Shown here in pieces: positions 25,371 through 34,232 of a stretch of 43,312 nucleotides of DNA. The notes beneath the pieces were generated by a model, which was given only the letters and a program-made list of their open reading frames with translations, ran no database searches and was not told the DNA's origin. The DNA comes from an uncultured Pelagibacteraceae bacterium. GTDB taxonomy: Bacteria > Pseudomonadota > Alphaproteobacteria > Pelagibacterales > Pelagibacteraceae. A program made the position numbers and the translations under genes. Each line of letters starts with the position of its first letter. Within the stretch, counting starts at the first letter, position 1. The stretch is taken from the NCBI GenBank assembly GCA_902559935.1, contig CACEJN010000007.1, positions 1-43,312 on the forward strand, given 5' to 3'.

Positions 25371-26362
25371 TAGCCACCTGTTTTAGATAAATTTTTAGTT
25401 AAACCAGTTTCACCAATTTCTAAATGGTGAGATTCTTTTTTAAATTTCATTTGACTCATTATAAGATCTTGTAATTCTTCAATTTGAACATCTTTTTGTA
25501 ATAAATGTCTTATGTTTATTCCAGTATTGCCAAACAGACATAATCTAAGATCTCCTCTTGATGTAATTCTTAATCTATTACAGCTTCTACAAAAATCTTT
25601 AGAGTAGGGTGCTATGATTCCAAATTTCCCTTTATATTCTGGATTGATATAGTTTAGAGACGGCCCAGCATCTTTACCTAAGGTTTGATAAATCCAATTA
25701 TTTTTATTTAAGTATTCTTTGAAGATTTTTGAAGATACATGGTATTTTTTAAAATAATCTAGGTTATCACCTGTTTGCATTAACTCTATATATCTAAAAT
25801 CTACTTTGTTCTTTTTTATAAATTCTCCCCAAGTTTCAAAATCTTTGTCTGATGCATTTATTCCATTTAAAAGAACTGCATTAATCTTAATATTTTCAAA
25901 ATTTAAATCTTGAAGATTTTTAATTCCTTTTAAAATCTCTGGTAATCGATCATGACCTGTAACATTTTTGAATGTATTTCTATCTAGACTATCAATGCTA
26001 ATATTTATGCCGTTTAAGCCACTATCCACTAACATCTTTGCTTTTTCATCTAAATGATAACCGTTTGTGGTAATTACAACTTTTTTTATTCCAGCTTCAT
26101 TTTTTAAAATCTTGATTATATCAAAAAAATCTTTTCTTACTGTTGGTTCGCCACCAGTAAGTCTAATTTTGCATACACCTAATTTTGAAAAAACTTTTGC
26201 TAAACGTTTAATTTCGTCTAAGTGAAGAAATTTTCTGTTATCGCTCTTATCAATTTGATAACCATTAGGTAAGCAATACCCACACTTAAAATTACATACA
26301 TCGGTAATCGAAAGTCTTATATATGGAAAAGTCCTACCAAAACTATCTCTTAACATTTTCAT
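25370..26362 (-). CDS. moaA: GTP 3',8-cyclase MoaA
   Basis: 330-residue radical SAM enzyme that cyclises GTP. The radical SAM cluster is C23, C27 and C30 (CNFKCGYC); the C-terminal substrate-binding cluster is in DFCRSCNRLR and LRLCLFGN (about 258-275); the terminal Gly-Gly (SKTGG) needed for activity is present. SITDVCN and IRLTGGEPTVRKD are typical. The start is ATG at 26362 with an alternative ATG two codons in. No ribosome binding site is visible because a 49-base A/T-rich hairpin ends two bases before the ATG. It leads moaACDE-msrPQ. Confidence 0.97.
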   Translation of the reverse strand: MKMLRDSFGRTFPYIRLSITDVCNFKCGYCLPNGYQIDKSDNRKFLHLDEIKRLAKVFSKLGVCKIRLTGGEPTVRKDFFDIIKILKNEAGIKKVVITTNGYHLDEKAKMLVDSGLNGINISIDSLDRNTFKNVTGHDRLPEILKGIKNLQDLNFENIKINAVLLNGINASDKDFETWGEFIKKNKVDFRYIELMQTGDNLDYFKKYHVSSKIFKEYLNKNNWIYQTLGKDAGPSLNYINPEYKGKFGIIAPYSKDFCRSCNRLRITSRGDLRLCLFGNTGINIRHLLQKDVQIEELQDLIMSQMKFKKESHHLEIGETGLTKNLSKTGG

Positions 26363-26364
26363 TT

Positions 26365-26413
26365 AAGTTAAAGCTATCATAATTAATAAAATTAATCATG
26401 ATAGAATTAACTT
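26365..26413 (-). promoter_or_regulatory. A/T-rich hairpin abutting the moaA start codon
   Basis: The 62-base gap between the GYD gene and moaA holds a near-perfect inverted repeat: outer arms AAGTTAA (26365-26371) with TTAACTT (26407-26413), and inner arms TATCATaATTAAT with ATTAATcATGATA (26375-26387 with 26391-26403) around a three-base loop. On the minus strand it lies after the GYD stop and ends two bases before the moaA ATG. It could terminate GYD transcripts, though it lacks a GC-rich stem, or hide the moaA translation start. No known riboswitch class is recognised. Confidence 0.6.
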
Positions 26414-26424
26414 AAAATCTAGCT

Positions 26425-26751
26425 TTAACCTGCTGGTTTATAATTAGCCATAGCCTTTGATGCCATGCCGGCAGCTTTACCCATATCCATTTCCTCTAAT
26501 ATGGTAAAATTTGTTATAGCTCCAGAAGCTTCAACTGCTAGCTTAACTGCTGCAGCACCTTCAAATCCTATATTACCACTTACAACTCCTACAAAATCGT
26601 AAGTTCCTCTTGTGATCATAAAAGACTCCATTTTTCCTCCCACTGCTTCTGATAAAGCGGTGGCTGCTGCAGCTCTGTCTTGATCTGGATTACCTATAAA
26701 TCCTTTAAAAGCTTGAGCCGTGTAATTGCCCATTACTATAAATTTAGCCAT
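26425..26751 (-). CDS. GYD-domain protein
   Basis: 108-residue soluble protein of the GYD family (ferredoxin-like alpha/beta fold). The family pattern is visible as YTAQAFKGFIGNPDQDRAAAATALSEAVGGKMESFMITRGTYD (non-contiguous motifs) and a C-terminal ITNFTILEEMDMGKAAG. No catalytic residues are evident; the family has no settled role. An excellent ribosome binding site (AAGGAGGT) and a TATAAT -10 box, with a higher alanine/glycine content than its neighbours, suggest strong expression. It lies upstream of moaA on the same strand, separated by the hairpin. Confidence 0.85.
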   Translation of the reverse strand: MAKFIVMGNYTAQAFKGFIGNPDQDRAAAATALSEAVGGKMESFMITRGTYDFVGVVSGNIGFEGAAAVKLAVEASGAITNFTILEEMDMGKAAGMASKAMANYKPAG

Positions 26752-26777
26752 AGTTACCTCCTTTAATGAAGTCTAAC

Positions 26778-26783
26778 ATTATA
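26778..26783 (-). promoter_or_regulatory. -10 box for the GYD gene
   Basis: A perfect TATAAT on the minus strand lies 26 bases upstream of the GYD start codon. No good -35 box is found 16-18 bases further up (only TTTTCT-like sequence). The predicted transcript would have a roughly 20-base leader containing the AAGGAGGT site. Confidence 0.45.
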
Positions 26784-26894
26784 AGAAAAAAAACATCAAT
26801 GAGAAAATTACATATTTGTTATGCGCTGTTTAAATGTATATGTTCAATTAATGCTAGATTTATTAAACAATTATAGAAAATCTAATTTTATACT

Positions 26895-28196
26895 ATGAAT
26901 GTAAAAACCAACAATTTAAATAAATCTGAAATTGACAAGATAATACACTTTTACAAACAAAAAAAATTTGATGATGCATTAATATTATCTAACAAAGTTT
27001 TAAAAAAAGAAAAAAATATCCCTTTTTTGTTTAACTTAAATGGGCTTATAAATTTGAGTTTAGAAAATTGGGAGAATTCTGTTCAAGTATTTCAAAAAGC
27101 TATTGATTGTGATGATAAGTTTGTTGAGGCATACAACAATATGGGGATTGCTTACAGTCATTTAGGCAAAGAAGATAAAGCTATAGAAAATTATAATAAA
27201 GCAATAGAAATAAAAAAAGACTATTCAAATGCTTATAACAATTTAGCAACTCATTATGATGATTTAGGAAAGTATGATCAAGCAGTCAAAAATTATGTGA
27301 ATGCCTTAAAATTTAATTCAGATCATTTACAAGCTCAAAATAATTTAATTCATTTAATGAATTTTTTTAATCCAGAAAATGATGAAAATAATTCAATCAT
27401 TAAAGCTAATCATGATATTAAAAATATTGATACTAAAATTTCTATATTAAATAAAATTTCACTAAGAGAATTGAATGATTATTTAATAAAGTGCAATCAA
27501 ATATTAAAGAAAAACTTAAAAAATTTATCTTTTTTTGACACACAAATTCACAGAAGAAATGGGTTCAACCTAAATTGTGATCGACATCATAAAGCATTTA
27601 ACAAATTCAAAATAATACCAAAATATTGCTTTGGTTGTATCAAAGTTCAAATTAATTTAACAACAGTGGTTCAATTATTAAAACTTTATTTTATATTTGA
27701 TCAAATTAATTTCCCTAATGATAATATTAGAAAGTCATTTATCGAGTTAAGACCGGGTATCCCAGGAACTTATAAAGGTCTTATTTATTGTGAGTCAGTA
27801 GAAGAAGCGCACAAAATTATTGATATTTTAGAGCCTTATATGACTAAATTAATCGAAAAGAATTTTAATTTATCAATTAAAAGAGGTTGTACAGAATTTG
27901 ATATTGAATTTCCCGGATATAAAGATGTAAAAAATTTAAAAAATGTTTTGTATCAAGATGATTGGGTTCAAAGTGAAAAATTAATTGATGAAGAAATATT
28001 GAATGGAAGCAAAAAGGGGAAAAAGGTTTTTAATAGAAGTCTAAAAGGAGTTGGTTTGTCTGACTTATTAACCATTCATAATTGGCTAAATTACGCAAAG
28101 TTGATTCAAGATGAGAGTTATAAAGATATAACAAATGAAATATTTTTTTCAAAATATATTTTTCAAGCTGTAAAAAGGAGAGATAATCAAAATTAA
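26895..28196 (+). CDS. TPR protein with an unrecognised Cys/His-rich C-terminal domain
   Basis: 433 residues. Residues about 10-150 contain four TPR-like repeats; the clearest are at 74-107 (FVEAYNNMGIAYSHLGKEDK then AIENYNKAIEI) and 108-141 (SNAYNNLATHYDDLGKYDQA). After a variable linker, residues about 215-350 form a domain I do not recognise, with C228, H231 and H232 in NCDRHH, C245 and C248 in YCFGC, then C299 (GLIYCES) and C332 (KRGCTEF), also IELRPGIPGTYKG. The Cys/His spacing could bind a metal. No signal peptide. It is followed nine bases later by a PhyH-type dioxygenase gene, suggesting joint function. No ribosome binding site is visible. Confidence 0.7.
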   Translation: MNVKTNNLNKSEIDKIIHFYKQKKFDDALILSNKVLKKEKNIPFLFNLNGLINLSLENWENSVQVFQKAIDCDDKFVEAYNNMGIAYSHLGKEDKAIENYNKAIEIKKDYSNAYNNLATHYDDLGKYDQAVKNYVNALKFNSDHLQAQNNLIHLMNFFNPENDENNSIIKANHDIKNIDTKISILNKISLRELNDYLIKCNQILKKNLKNLSFFDTQIHRRNGFNLNCDRHHKAFNKFKIIPKYCFGCIKVQINLTTVVQLLKLYFIFDQINFPNDNIRKSFIELRPGIPGTYKGLIYCESVEEAHKIIDILEPYMTKLIEKNFNLSIKRGCTEFDIEFPGYKDVKNLKNVLYQDDWVQSEKLIDEEILNGSKKGKKVFNRSLKGVGLSDLLTIHNWLNYAKLIQDESYKDITNEIFFSKYIFQAVKRRDNQN

Positions 28197-28204
28197 TATT
28201 TAAT

Positions 28205-29041
28205 ATGCCAAAAATACTTTCAGATTTTGAGACAAGTAGTTTTAGAGAAAATGGTGCCGTTTTTCTTAAAAATAAATTTGATATTAAGTGGATTAACAAA
28301 CTCCAGAAAGGAATAGAAAAAGATATTGCAAACCCCAGTCCAAGATTTAAATCACATACGATAGAAAAAGGTGCTCCAGCTTATTTGGAAGATTATTGGA
28401 CATGGCATTTAGTTCCTGAATTTAAAGATTTTATTTATAATTCTCCATATGCAGAAATAGCTTCGGAATTAATGTCCGCTAAAAAAATAAATTTAGTTAT
28501 GGATAATTGGTTTTTAAGAGAAGCGGGATCAAAGTCCTCAACACCATTTCATCATGATATCAGTTATTTTGACATGGATGGTACAATGTGTGTTCTTTGG
28601 CTTCCACTCCAGCCAACTAAGAAAGATGAAGGAGTTGTTTGGGTTAAAGGATCACATTTATGGAATAAACTTTTTTTGAGAGTCTTGTTCAAAGACGGAC
28701 ATAAAATTGAAGGAAATGAATGTGTTGTAAATGGAAAAAAATATGAACTACCCCCAGATATATTAGGTAACAAGAAAAAATATGATTTTTTACAGTGGGA
28801 TTGTGAAATTGGTGATGCTGTAATTTTCGACATGAGAACTCTTCATGGAAGTTTGGGAGAAACAATTCCTGGAAAGACATTAAGTCGTTATACTTTAAGA
28901 GTAGCTAAAGAAGGTTCAAAAATTAGTTATGATGGTGATTGGACTAGTTTTAATTATAGAAAAGCAATGCAAGAGGCAGGTTATAAAAATGGGGACCCTG
29001 TCGAAGGTGAAATGTTTCCTACACTTTATGAAAAAATTTAG
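28205..29041 (+). CDS. PhyH-family 2-oxoglutarate/Fe(II) dioxygenase
   Basis: 278-residue cytoplasmic non-heme iron dioxygenase of the phytanoyl-CoA hydroxylase family. The iron triad is H116 or H117 with D118 ([10 protein letters not shown]) and H214 (DMRTLHGS); the 2OG arginine is in [10 protein letters not shown] just after. Length is typical. Bacterial members hydroxylate varied small molecules, and the substrate here is unknown. It directly follows the TPR-Cys/His gene and ends with a 4-base stop overlap with the convergent ABC ATPase gene. Confidence 0.88.
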   Translation: MPKILSDFETSSFRENGAVFLKNKFDIKWINKLQKGIEKDIANPSPRFKSHTIEKGAPAYLEDYWTWHLVPEFKDFIYNSPYAEIASELMSAKKINLVMDNWFLREAGSKSSTPFHHDISYFDMDGTMCVLWLPLQPTKKDEGVVWVKGSHLWNKLFLRVLFKDGHKIEGNECVVNGKKYELPPDILGNKKKYDFLQWDCEIGDAVIFDMRTLHGSLGETIPGKTLSRYTLRVAKEGSKISYDGDWTSFNYRKAMQEAGYKNGDPVEGEMFPTLYEKI

Positions 29042-29829
29042 CTATTAAGCCTGTTCATCTCTTCTAGTTCGACTTCTAGTTTATCCAGTTCTTCTCCACC
29101 TGCCATCATTCCTAAAAGTTCTTCTCTACTAATATCTTTTTTATTAAAAGTTCCTAAGCTTTTACCTCTATTTAAGACAGTAAAGCTGTTTCCAACTGGA
29201 TATGCATGATGAACGTTGTGGGTAATTAAAATTACAGCTAATCCTTGTGAAGCTGCTTTTACAACATATTTTAAAACCATTGATGCTTGATGAACACCTA
29301 ATGCAGAAGTTGGTTCATCTAGTACCAAAACTTTTGCACCAAAATATATAGCTCTTGATATTGCTAAACATTGTCTTTCACCTCCAGACATTGTTCCAAC
29401 TGCTTGTGAAGGATCTCTTACATCAATTCCAATTTGACCCATTCGTTCCGCTGCAATTTGATTTGCCTTTTCAATATCAAAAGTTTTTAGAAAAGGAGGT
29501 CCTTTTAATGGCTCTCTACCCATGAAGAAATTTCTAGTCACACTCATTAACGGAACTAAAGCTAAATCTTGATAAACTGTTCCAATCCCCATATCCAAAG
29601 CATCTTTTGGTGAGTCAAAAACAGTTTTTTTACCTTCTATTACTATTTCACCCTCATCAGGCTTATGAACACCAGCTAAAGTTTTAATCAATGTAGATTT
29701 TCCTGCTCCGTTGTCTCCAAGTAAACACATAATCTCACCTTTTTTTAATTTCATAGTGACATCTTTTAGAGCAATAACTTTTCCAAAAAATTTACTAATA
29801 TTATTAAATTCAATTAAATTTTCAGACAT
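29038..29829 (-). CDS. Sugar ABC transporter ATP-binding protein (CUT2, FrcA-like)
   Basis: 263-residue ATPase with one nucleotide-binding domain: Walker [13 protein letters not shown] (about 37-48), Q-loop VYQDLAL, signature [14 protein letters not shown], Walker [14 protein letters not shown] and switch histidine in [11 protein letters not shown]2 ATPases such as RbsA are usually double-domain (about 500 residues); the single-domain form is that of the FrcA group of alphaproteobacteria. It is the last gene of the SBP-permease-ATPase operon, overlapping the permease stop by one base. Two copies would assemble with the permease dimer. Confidence 0.93.
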   Translation of the reverse strand: MSENLIEFNNISKFFGKVIALKDVTMKLKKGEIMCLLGDNGAGKSTLIKTLAGVHKPDEGEIVIEGKKTVFDSPKDALDMGIGTVYQDLALVPLMSVTRNFFMGREPLKGPPFLKTFDIEKANQIAAERMGQIGIDVRDPSQAVGTMSGGERQCLAISRAIYFGAKVLVLDEPTSALGVHQASMVLKYVVKAASQGLAVILITHNVHHAYPVGNSFTVLNRGKSLGTFNKKDISREELLGMMAGGEELDKLEVELEEMNRLNS

Positions 29830-30956
29830 TATTTACTCTCAGTTACTCGTTTTCTAATGTAATTATTAAATACCACAGCTATTAACATCATTGCCCCCAA
29901 AAACACTTTAAACCAATCAGTATCAACGTCTGTGTAAAATATTCCCATAGATACAGTTCCAAATATTAATGCGCCAAAAGCTGCACCAATTGCTGATCCA
30001 TATCCACCAGTTAACAAGCAACCTCCAACGACAGCTGCAGCAATTGCCTCTAACTCTTTTAAATTTCCTCTCATAGTATCTGCAGAACCAGCATCTAAAA
30101 CTTGAATAGTTGCAAAAATAGTTGCTGCAACAGCAGTTCCAATAAATAAACTTATTTTAACTCTTCCAACAGGCACACCGACATTTGTTGCACCATTTTT
30201 GTCCCCACCAGATGCAAAAATCCAGTTTCCATATCTCGTTTTCATTAATATCCATGTTGCAAAGAGGGTAGCTGCAATAAACCATATTACCGAAGGAGGA
30301 ATACCAGTAGCTAATGGAGTTCCATCAGTTCTTAATGCAATTAAATTCATTGAACCCAACCAAGTAAATAACCATTTGAAGGTGTCAGTTGCAAACATCC
30401 ATGCGATTGGATCATTTTCAATTAAAACTCTTAAACCTGGAACTTGAGTTCTTCCTGTAATTAATCTTGTGATTGCTAATGTTGCTCCTCTTAAAATAAA
30501 CAACATCGCTAGAGTTACTATAAAAGATGGAAGCCCTGTTCTAACAACAAGGATACCATTGAAATAACCAACTAGTACCGCCATAGCAAATGCAAAAATA
30601 ATACTAATCCATAAAGGCCAGCCCCAATAAATAGCAGGAATAGCAATACAAATACCTGCAAAACCAATCATTGATCCAATTGATAAATCAAATTCTCCAC
30701 CGATCATTAGCATCGCTGCTGCAATTGCAATTATTCCTAAATTTGCAGAGACATCTAAAAAGTTAAGAGTTCCATAAGCACTAAACATTCCAGTATCACC
30801 TGCAACTATTCCAAAAAATATGAATACTAAAATTGCACCACCAACAGCACCTAATTCAGGTCTATTTAAAAGTAATCTTAATTTAGAAACTTCTTTTAGC
30901 CTTTCGTCTTGACTAGAAGTTTTTTTTGATGCAATACTTTTTGCTTTGTCGGACAT
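29829..30956 (-). CDS. Sugar ABC transporter permease (CUT2, FrcC/RbsC-like)
   Basis: 375-residue inner-membrane permease with about ten hydrophobic helices after a 30-residue charged cytoplasmic start. Family motifs: [42 protein letters not shown] and [27 protein letters not shown], all standard for the BPD_transp_2 family of ribose/fructose/inositol permeases. It includes an insertion around residues 170-215 ([20 protein letters not shown]), longer than in RbsC. It follows the binding-protein gene after a 66-base gap that holds a terminator-like hairpin. Confidence 0.93.
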   Translation of the reverse strand: MSDKAKSIASKKTSSQDERLKEVSKLRLLLNRPELGAVGGAILVFIFFGIVAGDTGMFSAYGTLNFLDVSANLGIIAIAAAMLMIGGEFDLSIGSMIGFAGICIAIPAIYWGWPLWISIIFAFAMAVLVGYFNGILVVRTGLPSFIVTLAMLFILRGATLAITRLITGRTQVPGLRVLIENDPIAWMFATDTFKWLFTWLGSMNLIALRTDGTPLATGIPPSVIWFIAATLFATWILMKTRYGNWIFASGGDKNGATNVGVPVGRVKISLFIGTAVAATIFATIQVLDAGSADTMRGNLKELEAIAAAVVGGCLLTGGYGSAIGAAFGALIFGTVSMGIFYTDVDTDWFKVFLGAMMLIAVVFNNYIRKRVTESK

Positions 30957-30977
30957 TTTGTTTTGAATTTTGTTTAG

Positions 30978-31012
30978 AAAAAAGGCCTAACTAAAAGTTA
31001 GCTAGGCCTTTT
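30978..31012 (-). terminator. Terminator-like hairpin between binding protein and permease
   Basis: AAAAGGCCTA (30980-30989) pairs with TAGGCCTTTT (31003-31012), with a further short CTAA/TTAG pairing inside. On the minus strand the 3' arm runs into six T residues (A's at 30978-30983 on the plus strand), the form of an intrinsic terminator. It lies 11 bases after the binding-protein stop and 21 bases before the permease start. Partial termination here would give more binding protein than permease, a common arrangement. Confidence 0.75.
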
Positions 31013-31022
31013 AAAGTATTTT

Positions 31023-31946
31023 TTATCTGTAACCTTGAGCTGCCCACTTAATTACTTTAGCAGCATTGTCAGGAGTTACGAAACCAGGACCAGTCATAAC
31101 TACACCAGCCGGCATTGTTCCATATCTCATGTACTGACCAAAAATTGCTATTGGTAAGTAACCTTGTAGGTATTGTTGTTGGTCAATTAAAAACTCTACT
31201 TTACCTGCAGCAGCAGCCTTTAACATTCCTGGTGACATATCAAATGTACCAAGTTTAACAGAACCAACTTTTCCTGCAGCTTCTAAAGCTTTAAGAGCAG
31301 CTTCACCTGCAAGACCAGCACCTAAAGTTAGAATAGTGTCATATCCACCACCTAATTTAGCAGCAACAGCTTTTTGAATTTCTGTTGGGTCATTAGAAGT
31401 TCCTAATATGTCAACTGATCCACCAAAACCTTTTTTGAATCCAGCACATCTTCTATCTAGTGCAACGTTTCCAACTTCGTGGTTAACACATAGTGCTTTT
31501 TTACCACCAGCAGCTTTCATTTTTTGTCCGCCACCTACACCAGCTTCAAACTCAGTTTGTCCAACGTGAGCACTGATACCTAGTGATGCAAAGTCATCTG
31601 AACCAGAGTTCATTGAAATTACTGGGATACCAGCAGCGATAGCAGCTTTAACAGATTTTCCTAAAGCAGCAGCATCTGGAAGAGTAATCACAATACCTTT
31701 TGGTTTTTGTGAAACTGCGTTGTCAATTAATTTAGCCATTTCAACCATGTCGAAAGTAGCAGGTGCAGTGTACTTACAAGATATTCCCATATCAGCACAT
31801 CCTTTATCTACACCATTCTTAGCAACAGACCAAAACGGGTCGTTAGCTTGTCCGTGAGATACAACGATCACGTCTACTGCTAAAGCAGACACTGAAAGCA
31901 TAACCCAAGCAACAAAAGCTAATAATGATTTGTATAATGTTTTCAT
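31023..31946 (-). CDS. Periplasmic sugar-binding protein (Peripla_BP_4, CUT2 type)
   Basis: 307-residue periplasmic substrate-binding protein. The signal peptide is residues 1-23 (MKTLYKSLLAF..VSALA, cleaved before VDVIVV). The mature chain shows the two-lobed type I fold: SHGQANDPFWSVAKNGVDKG, GIVITLPDAAALGKSVKAAI, GIPVISMNSG and TILTLGAGLAGEAALKALEAAG. Ala/Gly-rich composition and a strong ribosome binding site (GAGGGAAA) suggest high expression. Ligand specificity cannot be read with certainty; nearby iolG/iolE-like genes make a cyclitol or similar polyol plausible, and fructose or ribose remain possible. Confidence 0.93.
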   Translation of the reverse strand: MKTLYKSLLAFVAWVMLSVSALAVDVIVVSHGQANDPFWSVAKNGVDKGCADMGISCKYTAPATFDMVEMAKLIDNAVSQKPKGIVITLPDAAALGKSVKAAIAAGIPVISMNSGSDDFASLGISAHVGQTEFEAGVGGGQKMKAAGGKKALCVNHEVGNVALDRRCAGFKKGFGGSVDILGTSNDPTEIQKAVAAKLGGGYDTILTLGAGLAGEAALKALEAAGKVGSVKLGTFDMSPGMLKAAAAGKVEFLIDQQQYLQGYLPIAIFGQYMRYGTMPAGVVMTGPGFVTPDNAAKVIKWAAQGYR

Positions 31947-31976
31947 TATATTTCCCTCTCGTTATTAAAAATTAAC

Positions 31977-32035
31977 TTTTAAAGTTGGGACGTTAACATA
32001 GAAAAAACTGGGTTGTAAAGATGACAACTTTAAAA
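31977..32035 (-). promoter_or_regulatory. Long inverted repeat in the binding-protein leader
   Basis: TTTTAAAGTTG (31977-31987) and CAACTTTAAAA (32025-32035) are perfect 11-base inverted arms separated by 37 bases, within the 146-bp gap ahead of the binding-protein gene. The intervening bases hold GTTAAC and a pyrimidine-rich stretch on the minus strand. It could be a transcript hairpin or a pair of operator half-sites. A candidate -10 (TATACA) lies just upstream on the minus strand, which would place the repeat in the 5' leader. No known RNA family is recognised. Confidence 0.5.
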
Positions 32036-32092
32036 TGTATAGGTTTTATACACAGTTTATAATTATTTTAGATTTTCAATTATTAGTTGAAA

Positions 32093-33100
32093 CTAAAATT
32101 TCAATTTAATTTGTTTTTTTTGTTTCAAAGAAATTGATGCAGCATTTGCTATGATAAGAGCTCTTCTTCCATCCTCAAAACTAGATATGGGTTTGTTTTT
32201 CTTTATTGTATATCTAGCCAGTTCATCCAGTTGAAGCTTGTATGCATCAACATATCTATCAATAAAAAAATTAAGAAGAGGTTTTTTTTGAGAAGTGTTA
32301 TTTTTATTAAATATTTCTGTCTCGTTTTCTTTTTTATTTCCAGAAATCAACATTCCTTTAGATCCAAACAACTCTACTCTTTGATCATAGCCAAAACTAC
32401 AATGTCTTGAATTAGTGATTATACATTGTACACCTTTATTTGATCTTAAAATACATGAGGCAAGTTCATAATCTTTAATTTTATCAAATTTTTTGTCTGA
32501 AATATTGCTTCCTGTTGAAAAAATTGAGCTCACTTCATCTTTATCTTTTTCTAAATAAAATCTAGCTAAATCAAAGTCATGTATCATCATGTCTTTAAAT
32601 ATACCCCCTGAAACTTTTAAATAATCTAAAGGAGGAGGCGCTGGATCTCTGCTAGTAATTATTATTTTTTCTAGCCTTCCTATTTTTCCTTTTTGAAGCT
32701 CTTTTTTTAACGAACTATGACCTGGGTCATACCTTCTGTTAAATCCCAACTGTATTCTCGGATTGTGTTTTTTTATTTTTCTTAGGCATTTGTTAACTTT
32801 ATCAATATTTAAATCTAAAGGTTTTTCACAAAAAATTACTTTTTTATATTTGGCTGCTTCCTCAATTAATTTGATATGCGTTGGTGTACTTGAAGCAATA
32901 AAAATTACATCTATATTTTTATCTTTGAACGCAATTTGAGGATTATTAATAGATGTTGAGTTAAATTTTTTTGATAATTTTTGATTAAGTTTTGTATTGA
33001 TATCAAAAGTATATTTTAAATTAAAACTTTTATGAGAAAATAAATTTTCAGCATGCATTTGACCAATTCTTCCAAGACCAATTAAAGCAACCTTAATCAT
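32093..33100 (-). CDS. iolG: Gfo/Idh/MocA oxidoreductase, inositol 2-dehydrogenase-like
   Basis: 335-residue NAD(P)-dependent dehydrogenase. The Rossmann fingerprint is ALIGLGRIGQMHAENL (residues 5-20); the substrate lysine is in FCEKPLDLN; the catalytic Asp-His region is GGIFKDMMIHDFDLARFY. These are the IolG hallmarks, including RFNRRYDPG-like GFNRRYDPGHSSLKK. The likely reaction is oxidation of myo-inositol (or a stereoisomer) to the inosose. It overlaps the next dehydrogenase by 4 bases (ATGA). Identification as iolG rests on motif resemblance and on iolE nearby; other cyclitol or sugar dehydrogenases have the same motifs. Confidence 0.8.
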   Translation of the reverse strand: MIKVALIGLGRIGQMHAENLFSHKSFNLKYTFDINTKLNQKLSKKFNSTSINNPQIAFKDKNIDVIFIASSTPTHIKLIEEAAKYKKVIFCEKPLDLNIDKVNKCLRKIKKHNPRIQLGFNRRYDPGHSSLKKELQKGKIGRLEKIIITSRDPAPPPLDYLKVSGGIFKDMMIHDFDLARFYLEKDKDEVSSIFSTGSNISDKKFDKIKDYELASCILRSNKGVQCIITNSRHCSFGYDQRVELFGSKGMLISGNKKENETEIFNKNNTSQKKPLLNFFIDRYVDAYKLQLDELARYTIKKNKPISSFEDGRRALIIANAASISLKQKKQIKLKF

Positions 33101-34224
33101 AGCTTAACCCATTTTTTTGATTTGCTAGATTTTTTACATGCATCAATAAATTTAGCAGTTTCATATCCATCATCTTCGTTAGGATAAAAAGTTCTTTTTT
33201 TTGATTTTAATGATTCAGCAAACTCTCTATAAATATTAGAAAAAGCATCCAAATAACCTTCAGGATGACCAAATTTTATTCTAGAAAATTTTTTTGAAAA
33301 GCTTGCGTCATGAAATCCTCTTTCTAATATTCTGACAGCTCCTTTTGATGGATTATATTTTAAATAAGTTGGATCATTTTGTACCCATTCTAAACTTCCT
33401 TTAGATCCAAAAATTCTTATTCTTAAACCATAAACTCCACCTCTTGCAGTACAACTTGTCCAAAACATTCCTTTTGCACCATTATCAAATTCAATTAATA
33501 CTTTAGCGTTGTTATCCATTTTAACTGTTTTTGATACTTGACTAATATCAGCAAAAACTTTTTTTGTTTTTAATCCAGACATATAGCTGGCAAGATGACA
33601 AGCATGAGATCCAAGTTCGTTTAAAACTGTAGAGACGCCTACAATTTTTTTATCAAGTTTCCAACGAAATATTTTTCTAGAGTTTTTTTTATTTATTGTT
33701 TTTCCTTCACTCCAGTCTTGAACATACTCAAAATTAATATCTTCTATATTTCCAATTTTTCCTTTTTCAATTAATACTTTGGCTTCTCGAACCATGGGGT
33801 AGGCTGAATAATTATGTGTTAGAGCATATTTAATTTTTTTATTTTTTTTTATTTTATTAAATAAACTTTTGGCTTGTTTCAGATCAGCAGCAAAAGGTTT
33901 ATCAGAAATTATATGAATGTTTTTATCGATAAACTTTTCAGCAATAATTTGATGACTTCCTGGCGGTGTCATTATTGATACAACATCAATTTTATCTTTT
34001 CGAAGACTTTCTTTGTTGGCCATGGTTAAATAATTTGAATAACATCTATTTTCACTCACACCGATGCTTTTTCCAAACGAAGTTGATTGTTTTGAATTTC
34101 TTGAAAAAACTCCAGCTACAATTTCATATTTGTCATCAAACCTTGATGAAATTCTGTGCACGTGACCAATCCAAGAATTAGGTCCACCTCCAATGATACC
34201 TAGTTTTAATTTTTTAGATTTCAT
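33097..34224 (-). CDS. Gfo/Idh/MocA family oxidoreductase
   Basis: 375-residue dehydrogenase of the same superfamily as its neighbour but longer. Seen: GIIGGGPNSWIGHVHRIS (Rossmann loop, about 9-26), HIISDKPFAADLKQAK with the conserved lysine of the KP motif, and ELGSHACHLASYMSG in the catalytic histidine region, with a C-terminal YLDAFSNIYREFAE. Such paired dehydrogenases in inositol clusters often act on a second cyclitol or a downstream keto-sugar. It is first in the two-gene minus-strand operon and diverges from iolE across only 30 bases. Confidence 0.85.
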   Translation of the reverse strand: MKSKKLKLGIIGGGPNSWIGHVHRISSRFDDKYEIVAGVFSRNSKQSTSFGKSIGVSENRCYSNYLTMANKESLRKDKIDVVSIMTPPGSHQIIAEKFIDKNIHIISDKPFAADLKQAKSLFNKIKKNKKIKYALTHNYSAYPMVREAKVLIEKGKIGNIEDINFEYVQDWSEGKTINKKNSRKIFRWKLDKKIVGVSTVLNELGSHACHLASYMSGLKTKKVFADISQVSKTVKMDNNAKVLIEFDNGAKGMFWTSCTARGGVYGLRIRIFGSKGSLEWVQNDPTYLKYNPSKGAVRILERGFHDASFSKKFSRIKFGHPEGYLDAFSNIYREFAESLKSKKRTFYPNEDDGYETAKFIDACKKSSKSKKWVKL

Positions 34225-34232
34225 TTTTAAAA

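Noticed and set aside
26363-26424. Known moco RNA motif ahead of moaA
   Set aside because: The element is a single A/T-rich hairpin of 49 bases; the known motif is larger, multi-stem and GC-richer.
26889-26894. TATACT as the -10 box of the TPR gene
   Set aside because: It ends directly at the ATG, so transcription would begin inside the coding sequence.
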